A stretch of DNA of 59,368 bases from Desulfonatronum sp. SC1 (GCF_003046795.1 NZ_PZKN01000027.1:1-59368), one strand, 5' to 3'; positions 26,211 through 34,504 are shown, counted from the first letter of the stretch. The notes: generated by a model from the letters alone, not told the origin. Made by a program: numbers and translations.

Positions 26211-27746
26211 ATGAATAGGAGCTTTCTCCTTCCCCTGCTTTTGGCGGCCGGCGTGGTTTTTTTTGCAGGGCAGGTTGCGGCCCAGTCCGGCGGGCTTTCG
26301 CGGTTTTCGGATATTCCGGACAAGGCCATGACAGGCGACGGGTTTGCCAAGATCATCGTAGAGTTCCATGTCCCGAACATTGAAGAATTGTACCGCAAAT
26401 CGGCATCCTTCGTTCCCCTTGGCCAGGACGAACCGGCAGACGAGACGGCCAGAGCGGCCATGGCTTCGGCTGACGCGGCCCTGAGCATGGCTATTCAGAG
26501 TGAAGCCAGTAAAGTCCTGGATCGCCTTCCGGGTCAGTCTCACCGTATAAATCGCAGATATACCTATTTTCCTTTTCTGGCTTTGGACGTGAAGCCTGAT
26601 GTTTTTATAATGCTGCAGGCCGATTCTCGGGTCAAGACCATATATCCGGATATCCCAACGCCTCTGCCGATACATGGCCCTGCCGAGGATGGCCTGCCCA
26701 AAAAACCACATGCCGACAAAGACTCGCTGCAGTCGGACCCGGCCCCGCCAAGCATGTCCGATACCATCGGCATGATCGGCGCGGACAAGGCCTGGGCGCG
26801 CGGGTTCACCGGCAGCGGATGGTATGTGGCCATCCTGGACACGGGGATCCGTCGAACCCATGAGTTTTTTCAGGGAAAAAGTATTGTTGAGGCATGTTTT
26901 TCAGCTCGAGCCAATTGCCCCAACGGACAAACCTTGATGGTTGGGACCGGCGCGGCGGCGCACTATTCCAGCGCATATAGAGGGTATGACCACGGTACCC
27001 ACGTGGCCGGCACGGCAGCGGGCAAGCGGCCGAACAATACTCTGTTCGGCGTGGCCCGGGATGCGGGGATTATTGCGGTCAACGTGTTTTCCAGGTTTAC
27101 GGCCGCGGAATGTGGCGGCAACCCCTGCGTCATGTCCTACTCCAGCGACCAGATCGCCGGGCTTGACCATGTCTACGGCCTGCGTGGAACATACAACGTA
27201 GGGGCCGCGAACATGAGCCTGGGTGGCGGCGCCTACTCCACTTACTGCGACAGCTCTCCACAGAAATCCGCCATTGACAGGTTGCGGTCCGCCAGAATTC
27301 CCACGGCCATTTCCACGGGCAACGACGGTTATTGTGGTTGGCTCGGCTCTCCGGGGTGCATCTCCACGGCCATCGCGGTGATGGCCTCCACCAAGGCTGA
27401 TGTGGAAACACTGTTCAACAACTGGCATGCAACAGTGGCTGATTTATTCGCGCCGGGCCAATCCATCATTTCTTCCACGGGCGGGTCGAACACCAGCTAT
27501 CAGTCATGGAGCGGAACATCCATGGCCGCTCCCCACGTGGCCGGTGCCCTGACATTGATGCGCCAGTACGATCCCACAGCCGCGGTGGGATCGCATCTTG
27601 GCCGCATTACGGAGTTGGGCCCGGCAATCCCCACCCTGTGCCCCAGCGGAGGGAGCAAGCGTCGGTTGTATGTGGATAATTTCCCGAGCCCAGAGCCGGA
27701 CGGCACAGCCCTGCCCGCCGTGATGATGCTTTTGCTGGATGAATAA
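26211..27746 (+). CDS. Exported S8 (subtilisin-like) protease with LLLDE tail, copy 1
   Basis: This is a 511-residue protein with a signal peptide (M-N-R-S-F-L-L-P-L-L-L-A-A-G, cut near A-A-Q-S). An inhibitor-I9-like propeptide region spans about 40-150. The S8 domain runs from about 190 to 455 with Asp210 (A-I-L-D-T-G), His261 (D-H-G-T-H-V-A-G-T), oxyanion Asn371 (S-T-G-N-D-G) and Ser437 (G-T-S-M-A-A-P-H). The catalytic triad is complete. Two Cys pairs suggest disulfides. After a short linker it ends L-P-A-V-M-M-L-L-L-D-E. The ribosome site is AAGGAG. The next protease gene starts 10-22 bp downstream, so the two are probably cotranscribed. It is 80-90% identical to the gene at 29980. Confidence 0.92.
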   Translation: MNRSFLLPLLLAAGVVFFAGQVAAQSGGLSRFSDIPDKAMTGDGFAKIIVEFHVPNIEELYRKSASFVPLGQDEPADETARAAMASADAALSMAIQSEASKVLDRLPGQSHRINRRYTYFPFLALDVKPDVFIMLQADSRVKTIYPDIPTPLPIHGPAEDGLPKKPHADKDSLQSDPAPPSMSDTIGMIGADKAWARGFTGSGWYVAILDTGIRRTHEFFQGKSIVEACFSARANCPNGQTLMVGTGAAAHYSSAYRGYDHGTHVAGTAAGKRPNNTLFGVARDAGIIAVNVFSRFTAAECGGNPCVMSYSSDQIAGLDHVYGLRGTYNVGAANMSLGGGAYSTYCDSSPQKSAIDRLRSARIPTAISTGNDGYCGWLGSPGCISTAIAVMASTKADVETLFNNWHATVADLFAPGQSIISSTGGSNTSYQSWSGTSMAAPHVAGALTLMRQYDPTAAVGSHLGRITELGPAIPTLCPSGGSKRRLYVDNFPSPEPDGTALPAVMMLLLDE

Positions 27747-27755
27747 CCAAAACAT

Positions 27756-29291
27756 ATGAGGGAAGTTGTGCGTAGGTTCTTTTTCCCGCTCTATATTGCT
27801 TTTTTCTGCGTTGCCGCGGTTTCATCCTTTGCACCTGTCCAGGCTGGTGAAACGTGGTTCGAGCAGGCTCATGCACTTGCCGGGCATGCGAAGGTTCTGG
27901 ACCAGCAGGCCGCGATGGAGGCCTTCGCAAGAGGCGACGGTCAGGGCGAGTTTATCGTCTTGCTCAAGCGGCCCAAAGGCGTGCAAAACTTGACCGGGCC
28001 GCTGCAGGCCAACACGGACAAGGACGTCCGCCGCCAAGAGGTCCGGTCTGTCCGCGATCGGGCCTTGCAGGCCATGCCTGACCTGCCCCGATCCGTCATT
28101 CGGCACCGCTATGACAACCTGTTCGGCTTTTCCGTGCAGGTCGATCCGGATCAGTTGCAACTGTTGCTGGACAACCCTCATGTGGACCTGATCGAGCCGG
28201 TTCGCATTCTGTACCCGCATTTGCGTCAGGGGATTCCTCTGCAGAAAGCGGATACCTACCGATCTCAATATAACGGCCAAGGGGTTTCCGTGGCCATTGT
28301 GGACACGGGGATCGACTATAACAATCCGTACATCAACGGCGGCACGGGTGGGTTTCCCAACGCCAAGGTCATCGGCGGGTACGATTTCGGAGAGTTCAAG
28401 GCCGATCCCATGGATCGCAACGGACATGGCACGGCCTGCGCCGGAATCGTGGCAGGCGAGCCCTGCGACAGTTGTGGCGATTATATCGGAGGCGTGGCCT
28501 ACAACGCCAAACTGTATGCCTTGAAGATATCCTCGACGCCCACTGGCGGCACCGCCACCACGGCAGCCATGATCGCCGCCTGGGACTGGGCCGTGACGCA
28601 TCAGAACGACGATCCCAGCCATCCGATCATGGTCATCAGCACCAGTTTCGGAGGTGGCAGGCATCTTGGAGCTTGCGACGCCGCCTCTCCTGGAATGACC
28701 CAGGCCGCGAATAATGCCGTAGCCGCGGGGATCACGGTTTTCTCATCCTCGGGCAATGACGGGTATTGCGATGCCATGGGCTGGCCCGCCTGCATCAGCA
28801 GTGTTATTTCCGTGGGCGCGGTATATGATGGGGATATTGGGAGACAGGGGTGGTATGTCGAGGCGGAGTCCTGCGCTCCCAAAATACCGGATTCCGGTAA
28901 GTGGGTGGCTTACGACGAGACAACCGCGGCGGACATGGTTGCCGTGTATTCAAATAGCGCGTCCTTCCTGGACATCTTCGCCCCATCCAACGACGCCTAT
29001 ACTTTGCAGGCGTTGTCTAAAGGAAGCGCCTTTGCTCCGGAATTCGGCGGGACGTCCGCGGCCTGCCCCTATGCCGCGGGTGCGGCGGCAGTTCTGCAGT
29101 CGGCGGCCAAAAAGCGCAACGGCAGATGGCTCCCTGCTGAAGACATTAAGCAGAGCTTGATCAATACGGGCGACTTGGTCACCGACGGCAAAGTCGCGGT
29201 AACAAAGCCCAGGGTTAACCTGCGCAAAGCCATGCAGACACTTGGCGTGGCTTTTCAGCCCGGCGTGATGATGCTTTTGCTGGGAGAATAG
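27756..29291 (+). CDS. Exported S8 protease with LLLGE tail, divergent paralogue
   Basis: From ATG 27756 this is 511 residues. A GTG at 27768 with GAGGGA just upstream may be the true start and gives a compact signal peptide (R-R-F-F-F-P-L-Y-I-A-F-F). A propeptide covers about 35-155. Catalytic residues are Asp183 (A-I-V-D-T-G-I-D), His224 (N-G-H-G-T-A-C-A-G), Asn334 (S-S-G-N-D-G) and Ser434 (F-G-G-T-S-A-A-C-P-Y). The serine box lacks the usual M-A-A-P-H. It ends F-Q-P-G-V-M-M-L-L-L-G-E. It is only distantly related to the flanking protease copies and so was not made by the same duplication. Its 3' flank is shared with the third protease gene. Confidence 0.9.
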   Translation: MREVVRRFFFPLYIAFFCVAAVSSFAPVQAGETWFEQAHALAGHAKVLDQQAAMEAFARGDGQGEFIVLLKRPKGVQNLTGPLQANTDKDVRRQEVRSVRDRALQAMPDLPRSVIRHRYDNLFGFSVQVDPDQLQLLLDNPHVDLIEPVRILYPHLRQGIPLQKADTYRSQYNGQGVSVAIVDTGIDYNNPYINGGTGGFPNAKVIGGYDFGEFKADPMDRNGHGTACAGIVAGEPCDSCGDYIGGVAYNAKLYALKISSTPTGGTATTAAMIAAWDWAVTHQNDDPSHPIMVISTSFGGGRHLGACDAASPGMTQAANNAVAAGITVFSSSGNDGYCDAMGWPACISSVISVGAVYDGDIGRQGWYVEAESCAPKIPDSGKWVAYDETTAADMVAVYSNSASFLDIFAPSNDAYTLQALSKGSAFAPEFGGTSAACPYAAGAAAVLQSAAKKRNGRWLPAEDIKQSLINTGDLVTDGKVAVTKPRVNLRKAMQTLGVAFQPGVMMLLLGE

Positions 29292-29309
29292 AAGGTATTC
29301 GATGCGACC

Positions 29310-29573
29310 AACGCTCATTTTTGGTTACATAACCGAGTGTTGAAAAAGTCCTATTTCAACGGCCTGATAAGCCTGGGCGGCACCTCAGTGGTGCCGCCCA
29401 GGCTTCTTTTTTGCGCGCCCTGCCGGGCGCACAAAAAAGAAGGGGAAGCCTTGACGGCTTCCCCTTCACTGAGTTCAGATTGTCGATCGGCTGGGTTCAG
29501 TTGTCCTTGAACACCTCGTCAACGTTCTTGGCGTCCAGGATTCGTTCGGCCCGGAGGATTCGTTGAAAAAAAA
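29310..29573. repeat. Duplicated downstream segment, copy 1, with terminators and gene fragment
   Basis: This segment recurs at about 31535-31783. In order it holds GAGTGTTGAAAAAGTC (shared with the MITE-like ends), a perfect 16-bp terminator stem (29369-29384 with 29390-29405, then CTTTTTT), and a second stem that would terminate minus-strand transcription (AAGGGGAAGCC with GGCTTCCCCTT, 29441-29467). It also holds, on the minus strand, the 3' end of an unknown gene encoding R-A-E-R-I-L-D-A-K-N-V-D-E-V-F-K-D-N and a stop. The gene fragment, together with its own terminator, was apparently carried in by recombination. Confidence 0.7.
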
Positions 29574-29603
29574 GAATACATGCAAGCCAAGAGCAGACTT
29601 GAC

Positions 29604-29979
29604 CCCTCCTTTCAGCAAGCGTGCGCAATTATGATGCGCACGCTTTTTTTATTCCTCGCCCGTATGTGTTCTTGCCGTGTCCATCCCTTCTGTTGTAGTG
29701 TTTAACTAGGTAGTTTTCATCCGGAAACGGCCCTTTATCCTTCTTTTGGCTGCGTCAGTCTTCACAGTTATTGCGTCAACGTATTGATTACGCCTCGTCA
29801 TAATTGCCTGACTTCCTTGCCAAAAAAATATTCTCGTTTCCTGATTGAAAACCGGCAGTTTCAGCACCCGGAAGTAAAACAGTTTCCGGGTGGAAACTAG
29901 GTAACTAGCTCAGATAGTTCAAAATATGCTTCAACATTTCCGCCTTTTTTCAAACCTATTGCCTCAAGGAGTGTCATAA
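29604..29979 (+). repeat. Duplicated upstream segment, copy 2
   Basis: A near copy of 25820-26210 (terminator at 29618-29650, conserved hairpin at 29881-29898) stands in front of the third protease. The junction on its left is near 29600, just after GAGCAGACTTGACCC. Confidence 0.65.
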
Positions 29980-31518
29980 ATGAATAGGAGCTTTCTCCTT
30001 CCCCTGCTTTTGGCGGTCGGCGTGGTTTTTTTTGCAGGGCAGGTTGCGGCCCAGTCCGGCGGGCTTATGCAGTTTTCGGATATTCCGGACAAGGCCATGA
30101 CAGGCGACGGGTTTGCCAAGATCATAGTAGAGTTCCATGTCCCGAACATTGAAGAATTGTTCCGCAAATCGGCCTCCTTCGTTCCCCTTGGCCAGGACGA
30201 ACCGGCAGACGAGACGGCCAGAGCGGCCATGGCTTCGGCTGACGCAGCCCTGAGCATGGCTATTCAGAGTGAAGCCAGTAAAGTCCTGGATCGCCTTCCG
30301 GGTCAGTCTCACCGTATAAATCGCAGATATACCTATTTTCCTTTTCTGGCTTTGGACGTGAAGCCTGATGTTTTTATAATGCTGCAGGCCGATTCTCGGG
30401 TCAAGACCATATATCCGGATATCCCAACGCCTCTGCCGATACATGGCCCTGCCGAGGATGGCCTGCCCAAAAAACCACATGCCGACAAAGACTCGCTGCA
30501 GTCGGACCCGGCCCCGCCAAGCATGTCCGATACCATCGGCATGATCGGCGCGGACAAGGCCTGGGCGCGCGGGTTCACCGGCAGCGGATGGTATGTGGCC
30601 ATCCTGGACACGGGCATCCGTCGAACCCATGAATTTTTCCAGGGTAAGGACATCGTGGAGGCATGTTTTGCTTCAGGGGAAGAATATGGCTCTGGTGATT
30701 GCCCAAACGGGCAAACCACGATGTATGGTATTGGCGCAGCCGCACATTATTCCAGTGCCTATGACGGCTATGACCACGGCACGCATGTGGCCGGCACGGC
30801 AGCGGGTAAGCGGCCGAACAATACCCTGTTCGGAGTGGCCCGGGACGCAAATATCATCGCGGTCAATGTTTTTTCCAGGTTCTCATCTGAAGAAGATTGT
30901 GGCGCCCGCCACCCCTGCGTCTTAACCTGGAGCAGCGATCAGATCGCTGGTCTGGACTATGTCTACGCTTTGCGAGAAATCAACATCGGGGCCGCGAACA
31001 TGAGCCTGGGTGGCGGTGCCTACTCCACTTACTGCGACAGCTCTCCACTGAAATCCGTCATTGACAGGTTGCGGGCAGCCAGAATTCCCACGGCCATTTC
31101 CTCGGGCAATAACGGTTATTGTGGTTTTGTAGGCTCTCCGGGGTGCATCTCCTCGGCCATCGCGGTGATGGCTTCCGACAAGGCTGATGTGGAAACAGAC
31201 TTCAACAACTGGCATGCAACAGTGGCTGATTTGTTCGCGCCGGGCAGATTCATCTATTCTTCCACGGGCGGGTCGAATACCAGCTATCAATCATGGAGTG
31301 GAACATCCATGGCCGCTCCCCACGTGGCCGGTGCCCTGACATTGATGCGCCAGTACGATCCCACAGCCGCGGTGGAAACGCATCTTGGCCGCATTACGGA
31401 ATTGGGCCCGGCAATCCCCACCCGATGCCCCAGCGGAGGGAGCAAGCCTCGGTTGTATGTGGATAATTTCCCGAGCACAGCCCTGCCCGGCGTGATGATG
31501 CTTTTGCTGGATGAATAA
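29980..31518 (+). CDS. Exported S8 protease with LLLDE tail, copy 2
   Basis: This is a 512-residue protein. Residues 1-223 are almost identical to the protease at 26211 (a few substitutions such as L-S-R-F to L-M-Q-F). The region at about 224-335 is clearly diverged, with a 5-residue insertion (A-S-G-E-E-Y-G-S-G-D) before the histidine box, and the rest is again closely similar. The catalytic set is present: Asp210, His266 (D-H-G-T-H), Asn in S-S-G-N-N-G and Ser in G-T-S-M-A-A-P-H. It ends T-A-L-P-G-V-M-M-L-L-L-D-E; six residues of the linker in copy 1 are missing. The identical-diverged-similar pattern suggests duplication followed by gene conversion or selection on the substrate-facing part. 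Confidence 0.92.
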   Translation: MNRSFLLPLLLAVGVVFFAGQVAAQSGGLMQFSDIPDKAMTGDGFAKIIVEFHVPNIEELFRKSASFVPLGQDEPADETARAAMASADAALSMAIQSEASKVLDRLPGQSHRINRRYTYFPFLALDVKPDVFIMLQADSRVKTIYPDIPTPLPIHGPAEDGLPKKPHADKDSLQSDPAPPSMSDTIGMIGADKAWARGFTGSGWYVAILDTGIRRTHEFFQGKDIVEACFASGEEYGSGDCPNGQTTMYGIGAAAHYSSAYDGYDHGTHVAGTAAGKRPNNTLFGVARDANIIAVNVFSRFSSEEDCGARHPCVLTWSSDQIAGLDYVYALREINIGAANMSLGGGAYSTYCDSSPLKSVIDRLRAARIPTAISSGNNGYCGFVGSPGCISSAIAVMASDKADVETDFNNWHATVADLFAPGRFIYSSTGGSNTSYQSWSGTSMAAPHVAGALTLMRQYDPTAAVETHLGRITELGPAIPTRCPSGGSKPRLYVDNFPSTALPGVMMLLLDE

Positions 31519-31534
31519 AAGGTATCCGATGCGA

Positions 31535-31783
31535 CCACCACTCATTTTTGGTTACATAACCGAGTGTTGAAAAAGTCCTATTTCAACGGCCTGATAAGCC
31601 TGGGCGGCACCTCAGTGGTGCCGCCCAGGCTTCTTTTTTGCGCGCCCTGCCGGGCGCACAAAAAAGAAGGGGAAGCCTTGACGGCTTCCCCTTCACTGAG
31701 TTCAGATTGTCGATCGGCTGGGTTCAGTTGTCCTTGAACACCTCGTCAACGTTCTTGGCGTCCAGGATTCGTTCGGCCCGGAG
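31535..31783. repeat. Duplicated downstream segment, copy 2
   Basis: This repeats 29310-29573 almost exactly, including the strong terminator stem (31596-31611 with 31617-31632) and the minus-strand fragment ending V-D-E-V-F-K-D-N. Identity stops after GTTCGGCCCGGAG, where the accessory region begins. Confidence 0.7.
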
Positions 31784-31843
31784 ATCGAGTTGTTTAGGCT
31801 TTGCTTTGCGGAGGCGTTCTTGTCTCCATTGTCCTAAAAAACG

Positions 31844-32190
31844 TCAGGATGATTGCGCCTTATCGCAAAGAAAGTGATCGCAGAATAGGCCATGAACTGT
31901 TTCAAAAAATTCAGGCCATAAAGAACCGAAACTGCCGACAATCAAGGACGTGTTTAGCGTGTAGACTTTGTCGAATCGAATCCAGCTGGGCTTTGGTAAG
32001 TGGCCCTCAGATAAATGTTCTGGAATAAGGGTGAAAGCCTTCTCGTGAGTTGCTTTGGAGGTGATAGCCAGGGAGGCAAAATCCCCTCGCGCGTCTGGTT
32101 GGTGTAAAACAAGCACTGGCCTCTTTTTCGAGCGGAATGATCAGAGAATGGAAAGGGCAGTAGAACGATTTCACCTGGTCGGTACTTCAT
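31844..32190 (-). pseudogene. MazF/PemK-like toxin, frameshifted
   Basis: The N-terminal frame (start at 32190, GAGG upstream) reads M-K-Y-R-P-G-E-I-V-L-L-P-F-P-F-S-D-H-S, the classic start of PemK/MazF mRNA interferases. At an A5 run (about 32121-32125) the frame breaks. The other frame continues V-L-V-L-H-Q, then D-F-A-S-L-A-I-T-S-K and W-I-R-F-D-K-V-Y-T-L. Adding one A restores A-R-K-K-R-P-V-L-V-L, as expected for the family. The toxin is therefore probably inactive, or the base is a sequencing error. Its antitoxin gene overlaps its start. Confidence 0.75.
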
Positions 32191-32374
32191 TCCATGCCTC
32201 GTCCTCTTCATTGTTCCAAAGAGCGCAAGTGCTTGATTCCTGGGCCGGGACTAGGTCGTTTTCGTGGTTTTCACTCATTCTTTTTTGAAGAAAGAGCATG
32301 AAATCCAGCACTGTTGGAAGGGCGCTTCGAGGAAGCCTGTTGGCTTCTTGGCATATCTGTTCAGCAGTAACCAT
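32171..32374 (-). CDS. Small antitoxin-like protein upstream of MazF-like toxin
   Basis: This is a 67-residue protein beginning M-V-T-A-E-Q-I-C-Q-E-A-N-R-L-P. It has a helical L-P-R-S-A-L-P-T-V-L-D-F-M-L-F-L segment similar to DUF2281-type antitoxins and an acidic C-terminus (N-N-E-E-D-E-A-W). It overlaps the toxin start by 20 bp, as usual for type II toxin-antitoxin pairs, where the antitoxin comes first and autoregulates. The family is assigned by context and weak similarity only. Confidence 0.6.
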   Translation of the reverse strand: MVTAEQICQEANRLPRSALPTVLDFMLFLQKRMSENHENDLVPAQESSTCALWNNEEDEAWNEVPTR

Positions 32375-32423
32375 ATGCGTCTCCTAATCTTCTTTTTGGA
32401 GAAATCATAATGAAAATACGCAA

Positions 32424-32570
32424 TCAAGACAATGAGATGGTCAACGTATCCAGTTGAACATGCTTGAGAACCTTGGCCGGAAGGTAGTTGGCCGGGAAGT
32501 CGACGGCGACCTCCTGGTGGCTCATGGCTTCCCGGAAGAAGGTGTCGTGCTTTTTGTTGATCTCGCTCAT
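32424..32570 (-). pseudogene. Rpn-type nuclease, N-terminal fragment 1
   Basis: The fragment encodes M-S-E-I-N-K-K-H-D-T-F-F-R-E-A-M-S-H and E-V-A-V-D-F, then Y-L-P-A-K-V-L. This is the recognisable N-terminus of Rpn (recombination-promoting nuclease, PD-(D/E)XK) proteins, which are normally about 300 residues. It stops after 48 residues, before the nuclease core. A second fragment is at 33787-33885, with related DNA around it. Confidence 0.65.
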
Positions 32571-32785
32571 AGCTGCGGATCGTAAGGGATAGGGTGGGGC
32601 AGGGCAAGGCTTGTCGATCAGGGCTACCCGCCAACTGCATCTACCAACCTCTTCATCGAAAACACCCACTCCACCCCGCCAACCGGGGTAAACTTTCGTT
32701 CATGGGAGCATTAGGTGTTTGTTCTCGCAGAGTTGTTGCTCGTCTAGTGCCTGAAATACAAGGATTTTATAGCCGCCCGCTTCGT

Positions 32786-32975
32786 TAGACCATCCAGGAC
32801 GAACAAGACAGACGGAAGAACGTTTCAGCCCATTAACAAAACAATGGGCTGAATCAGTTGCCTGCGCCTGCGGCGCGAAGTGTTTTTCTCCAGCCAAGTC
32901 GGCTGGGGAAAAGTCCTTCTTTGTCTGCCTTTCCCGTCTGTGGCCAAAACTCAGAAAAAAGGACAAACTCCTAAT
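32786..32975. repeat. Hairpin-bearing intergenic repeat, copy 1
   Basis: This intergenic block starts GTTAGAC and contains GACGAACAAGACAGACGGAAG, a palindromic TCTCCAGCC-GGCTGG core near 32890-32910 and the inverted TTCCCGTCTGT. A diverged relative is at 34505-34590, where CTTACGTCTGCCTTGTTCGTC is the reverse complement of the start motif. It lies between the Rpn fragment and the RelE-like pair. Confidence 0.45.
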
Positions 32976-33031
32976 GCTCCCCCCGTTCCTTATGAGGATT
33001 TTGGCCGCTGGGTTGCCGTGTTACTCACTGA

Positions 33032-33316
33032 TCAATAGACTTCATCGTGCTTTCCCACATCGATCAACGCAATCAACTGGTCACCTGTTTGCGGGTCTTT
33101 GTCGAAAGCAAAGACGATTCGGCAATCATGCTCTACCCTGCATGCCCAGAGTCCATCCAACTTGCCGTACAATTTATGCGATCTCAGCCTAGAGTCGAAA
33201 GGTTCTTTGCAGAGAAATTCAAGCATATCGTGGTTTTTTTGTTCAAGATGCGGGTTGCTTCGCACAGCCTTCTTATAGCCGCGCTTGAAGCTTTGCGACC
33301 AGGCGAGCTTATACAT
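33032..33316 (-). CDS. RelE/YafQ-family toxin (mRNA interferase)
   Basis: This is a 94-residue protein matching the RelE/ParE superfamily in length and pattern: W-S-Q-S-F-K-R-G-Y-K-K-A-V-R near the start, R-S-H-K-L-Y-G-K-L in the middle, C-R-V-E-H-D-C-R-I-V-F-A-F and L-I-A-L-I-D-V-G-K-H-D-E-V-Y at the end. The closing D-V-G-x-H-x-x-V-Y is typical of YafQ/YoeB-like mRNA interferases. It is predicted to cleave ribosome-bound mRNA when freed from its antitoxin. It overlaps the upstream antitoxin by 8 bp and appears intact. Confidence 0.82.
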   Translation of the reverse strand: MYKLAWSQSFKRGYKKAVRSNPHLEQKNHDMLEFLCKEPFDSRLRSHKLYGKLDGLWACRVEHDCRIVFAFDKDPQTGDQLIALIDVGKHDEVY

Positions 33317-33539
33317 CGCTGTTTTGGAGTTCTCTTTTCAGGTCATCCAAAGTACCAAAACTCGCTTTTCCTTCCCTGACGGCCTTGAGTGTTTCCTGGG
33401 CATTGGCAGCGATTTGCTCTCTTCTGTCCCCAGCCATGCGCCTTCTCAAAATATCCAGGAGGTCTTCCCTATCTTCTAATGGAAGGGTCTCAACGGAAAA
33501 TATGGCTTTTTGAAATGGTGAGGCTATTTGTGCGTCCAT
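33309..33539 (-). CDS. Antitoxin partner of the RelE-like toxin
   Basis: This 76-residue, mostly helical, charged protein begins M-D-A-Q-I-A-S-P-F-Q-K-A-I-F-S-V-E. It has L-P-L-E-D-R-E-D-L-L-D-I-L-R-R-R-M, a pattern common to small antitoxins of RelE-type systems, and a C-terminal helix (F-G-T-L-D-D-L-K-R-E-L). It is first in the two-gene operon and overlaps the toxin. Autorepression is expected from the class but no operator is identified. Confidence 0.75.
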   Translation of the reverse strand: MDAQIASPFQKAIFSVETLPLEDREDLLDILRRRMAGDRREQIAANAQETLKAVREGKASFGTLDDLKRELQNSDV

Positions 33540-33562
33540 AGTCTTTCTCTCTGATTGTTTGG

Positions 33563-33763
33563 TTATGTGTACGATGGATGTGCTGATGAACGGTGCTCAT
33601 CAAAGTATTTCCGCAAGGCTTTATTGACTGCTTCAGAATCAGGGAAAAACTTGAGTAGGTCGGGCTCGATATATACCGAATTCGTCCCTTCTTCATGGTA
33701 TCTCTTGGCATACTTGCCGCGATCTCCGGATTTGATGAGTTCAGCTGATATTCGGGACGTAAT
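33563..33763 (-). pseudogene. Antitoxin-like fragment without a standard start
   Basis: One frame on the minus strand reads I-S-A-E-L-I-K-S-G-D-R-G-K-Y-A-K-R-Y, then N-S-V-Y-I-E-P-D-L-L-K-F-F-P-D-S-E-A-V-N and K-A-L-R-K-Y-F, ending at TAA 33565-33563. The pattern F-P-D-S-E-A-V-N-x-A-L-R is shared by a family of small antitoxin-like proteins. There is no ATG, GTG or TTG after the upstream TAA; only ATT is available. Either the start is lost or a rare start is used. It lies just upstream of the RelE pair. Confidence 0.5.
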
Positions 33764-33786
33764 GTATTATCCATTGCATGCCGCGT

Positions 33787-33885
33787 TTACTTGCTATTCG
33801 TGTCGGCCGGGAAGTCGACGGCGACCTCCTTGTGGCTCATGGCTTCCCGGAAGAAGGTGTCGTGGATGTTGTTGATTTCGCACAT
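33787..33885 (-). pseudogene. Rpn-type nuclease, N-terminal fragment 2
   Basis: It encodes M-C-E-I-N-N-I-H-D-T-F-F-R-E-A-M-S-H, then E-V-A-V-D-F-P-A-D and a stop. It is a second, shorter copy of the Rpn N-terminus at 32424-32570, and DNA similarity extends over about 60 bp. The stretch from here to 34837 contains no supported gene. Confidence 0.55.
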
Positions 33886-34227
33886 GGGGTGGATCATAGG
33901 GCAGGGGGTGACGCAAGGCAAGACTTGCCGATCAGGGTTGCCGATCAGGGCTACCCACCCACGCGGCACCAGCCGCAAGGCGTTTCATCGAGTTCGTTCC
34001 CTCCACCCCCACCAACCGGAGTAAATCTTCGCTCGTCCTTGGAATCCAGCAGGTGCTTGATGGGATCATTAGCACTACAGCGAAACTTCATACTTTGATC
34101 AGCAAGACGCCCTGATTGTGGCCCACGGAACACACGGAAAGGCACGGAAAACCTGGGAACGAGGGCATTGCCCTCGTCATTTTCAAGAGCTTCTGCAAAG
34201 TTTCGCTGTAGTGTTAGGAGTTTGTTC

Positions 34228-34430
34228 TTTTTCAGATTTTGTAACTACTCAGCACAGAGTAATTCTGATGCCGGGGTCGGAATCGGGATCGGGATCGGGA
34301 TCGAAAACGTTGCGATGCGTTCAAAAATCTTCCTGTTCCGACTCCGTTATCGATAGCGAGGCGCCGACTCCGACCCCGGTTGCCGGAGCAAGAGCGGACA
34401 CAAAATGTGATGAGTAGTTACCAGATTTTT
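34228..34430. repeat. Intergenic segment bounded by inverted GTAACTACTCA
   Basis: GTAACTACTCAGCACA near 34241 and TGATGAGTAGTTAC near 34409 are inverted copies enclosing about 150 bases, including GGGATC triplet-like repeats (GGGATCGGGATCGGGATC) at about 34281-34300. The same ACTACTCAGCAC word occurs at about 4181. No gene is visible; it may be a small mobile or structured element. Confidence 0.4.
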
Positions 34431-34504
34431 ATGCCACATAGAGGAAAGGTGCACCCGGTTAAATCCAGCGTTGCTGGCACGCGAAGCGTATTTAACCGGG
34501 CAAG

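Noticed and set aside
230-31518. Tail interpreted as PEP-CTERM or LPXTG
   Set aside because: There is no P-E-P or L-P-x-T-G, the hydrophobic part is too short to cross a membrane, and the end is acidic, not basic.
230-31518. Tail as a type I secretion (RTX) signal
   Set aside because: The carriers have Sec signal peptides and no G-G-x-G-x-D repeats, and the acid-hydrophobic order is opposite to typical RTX ends.
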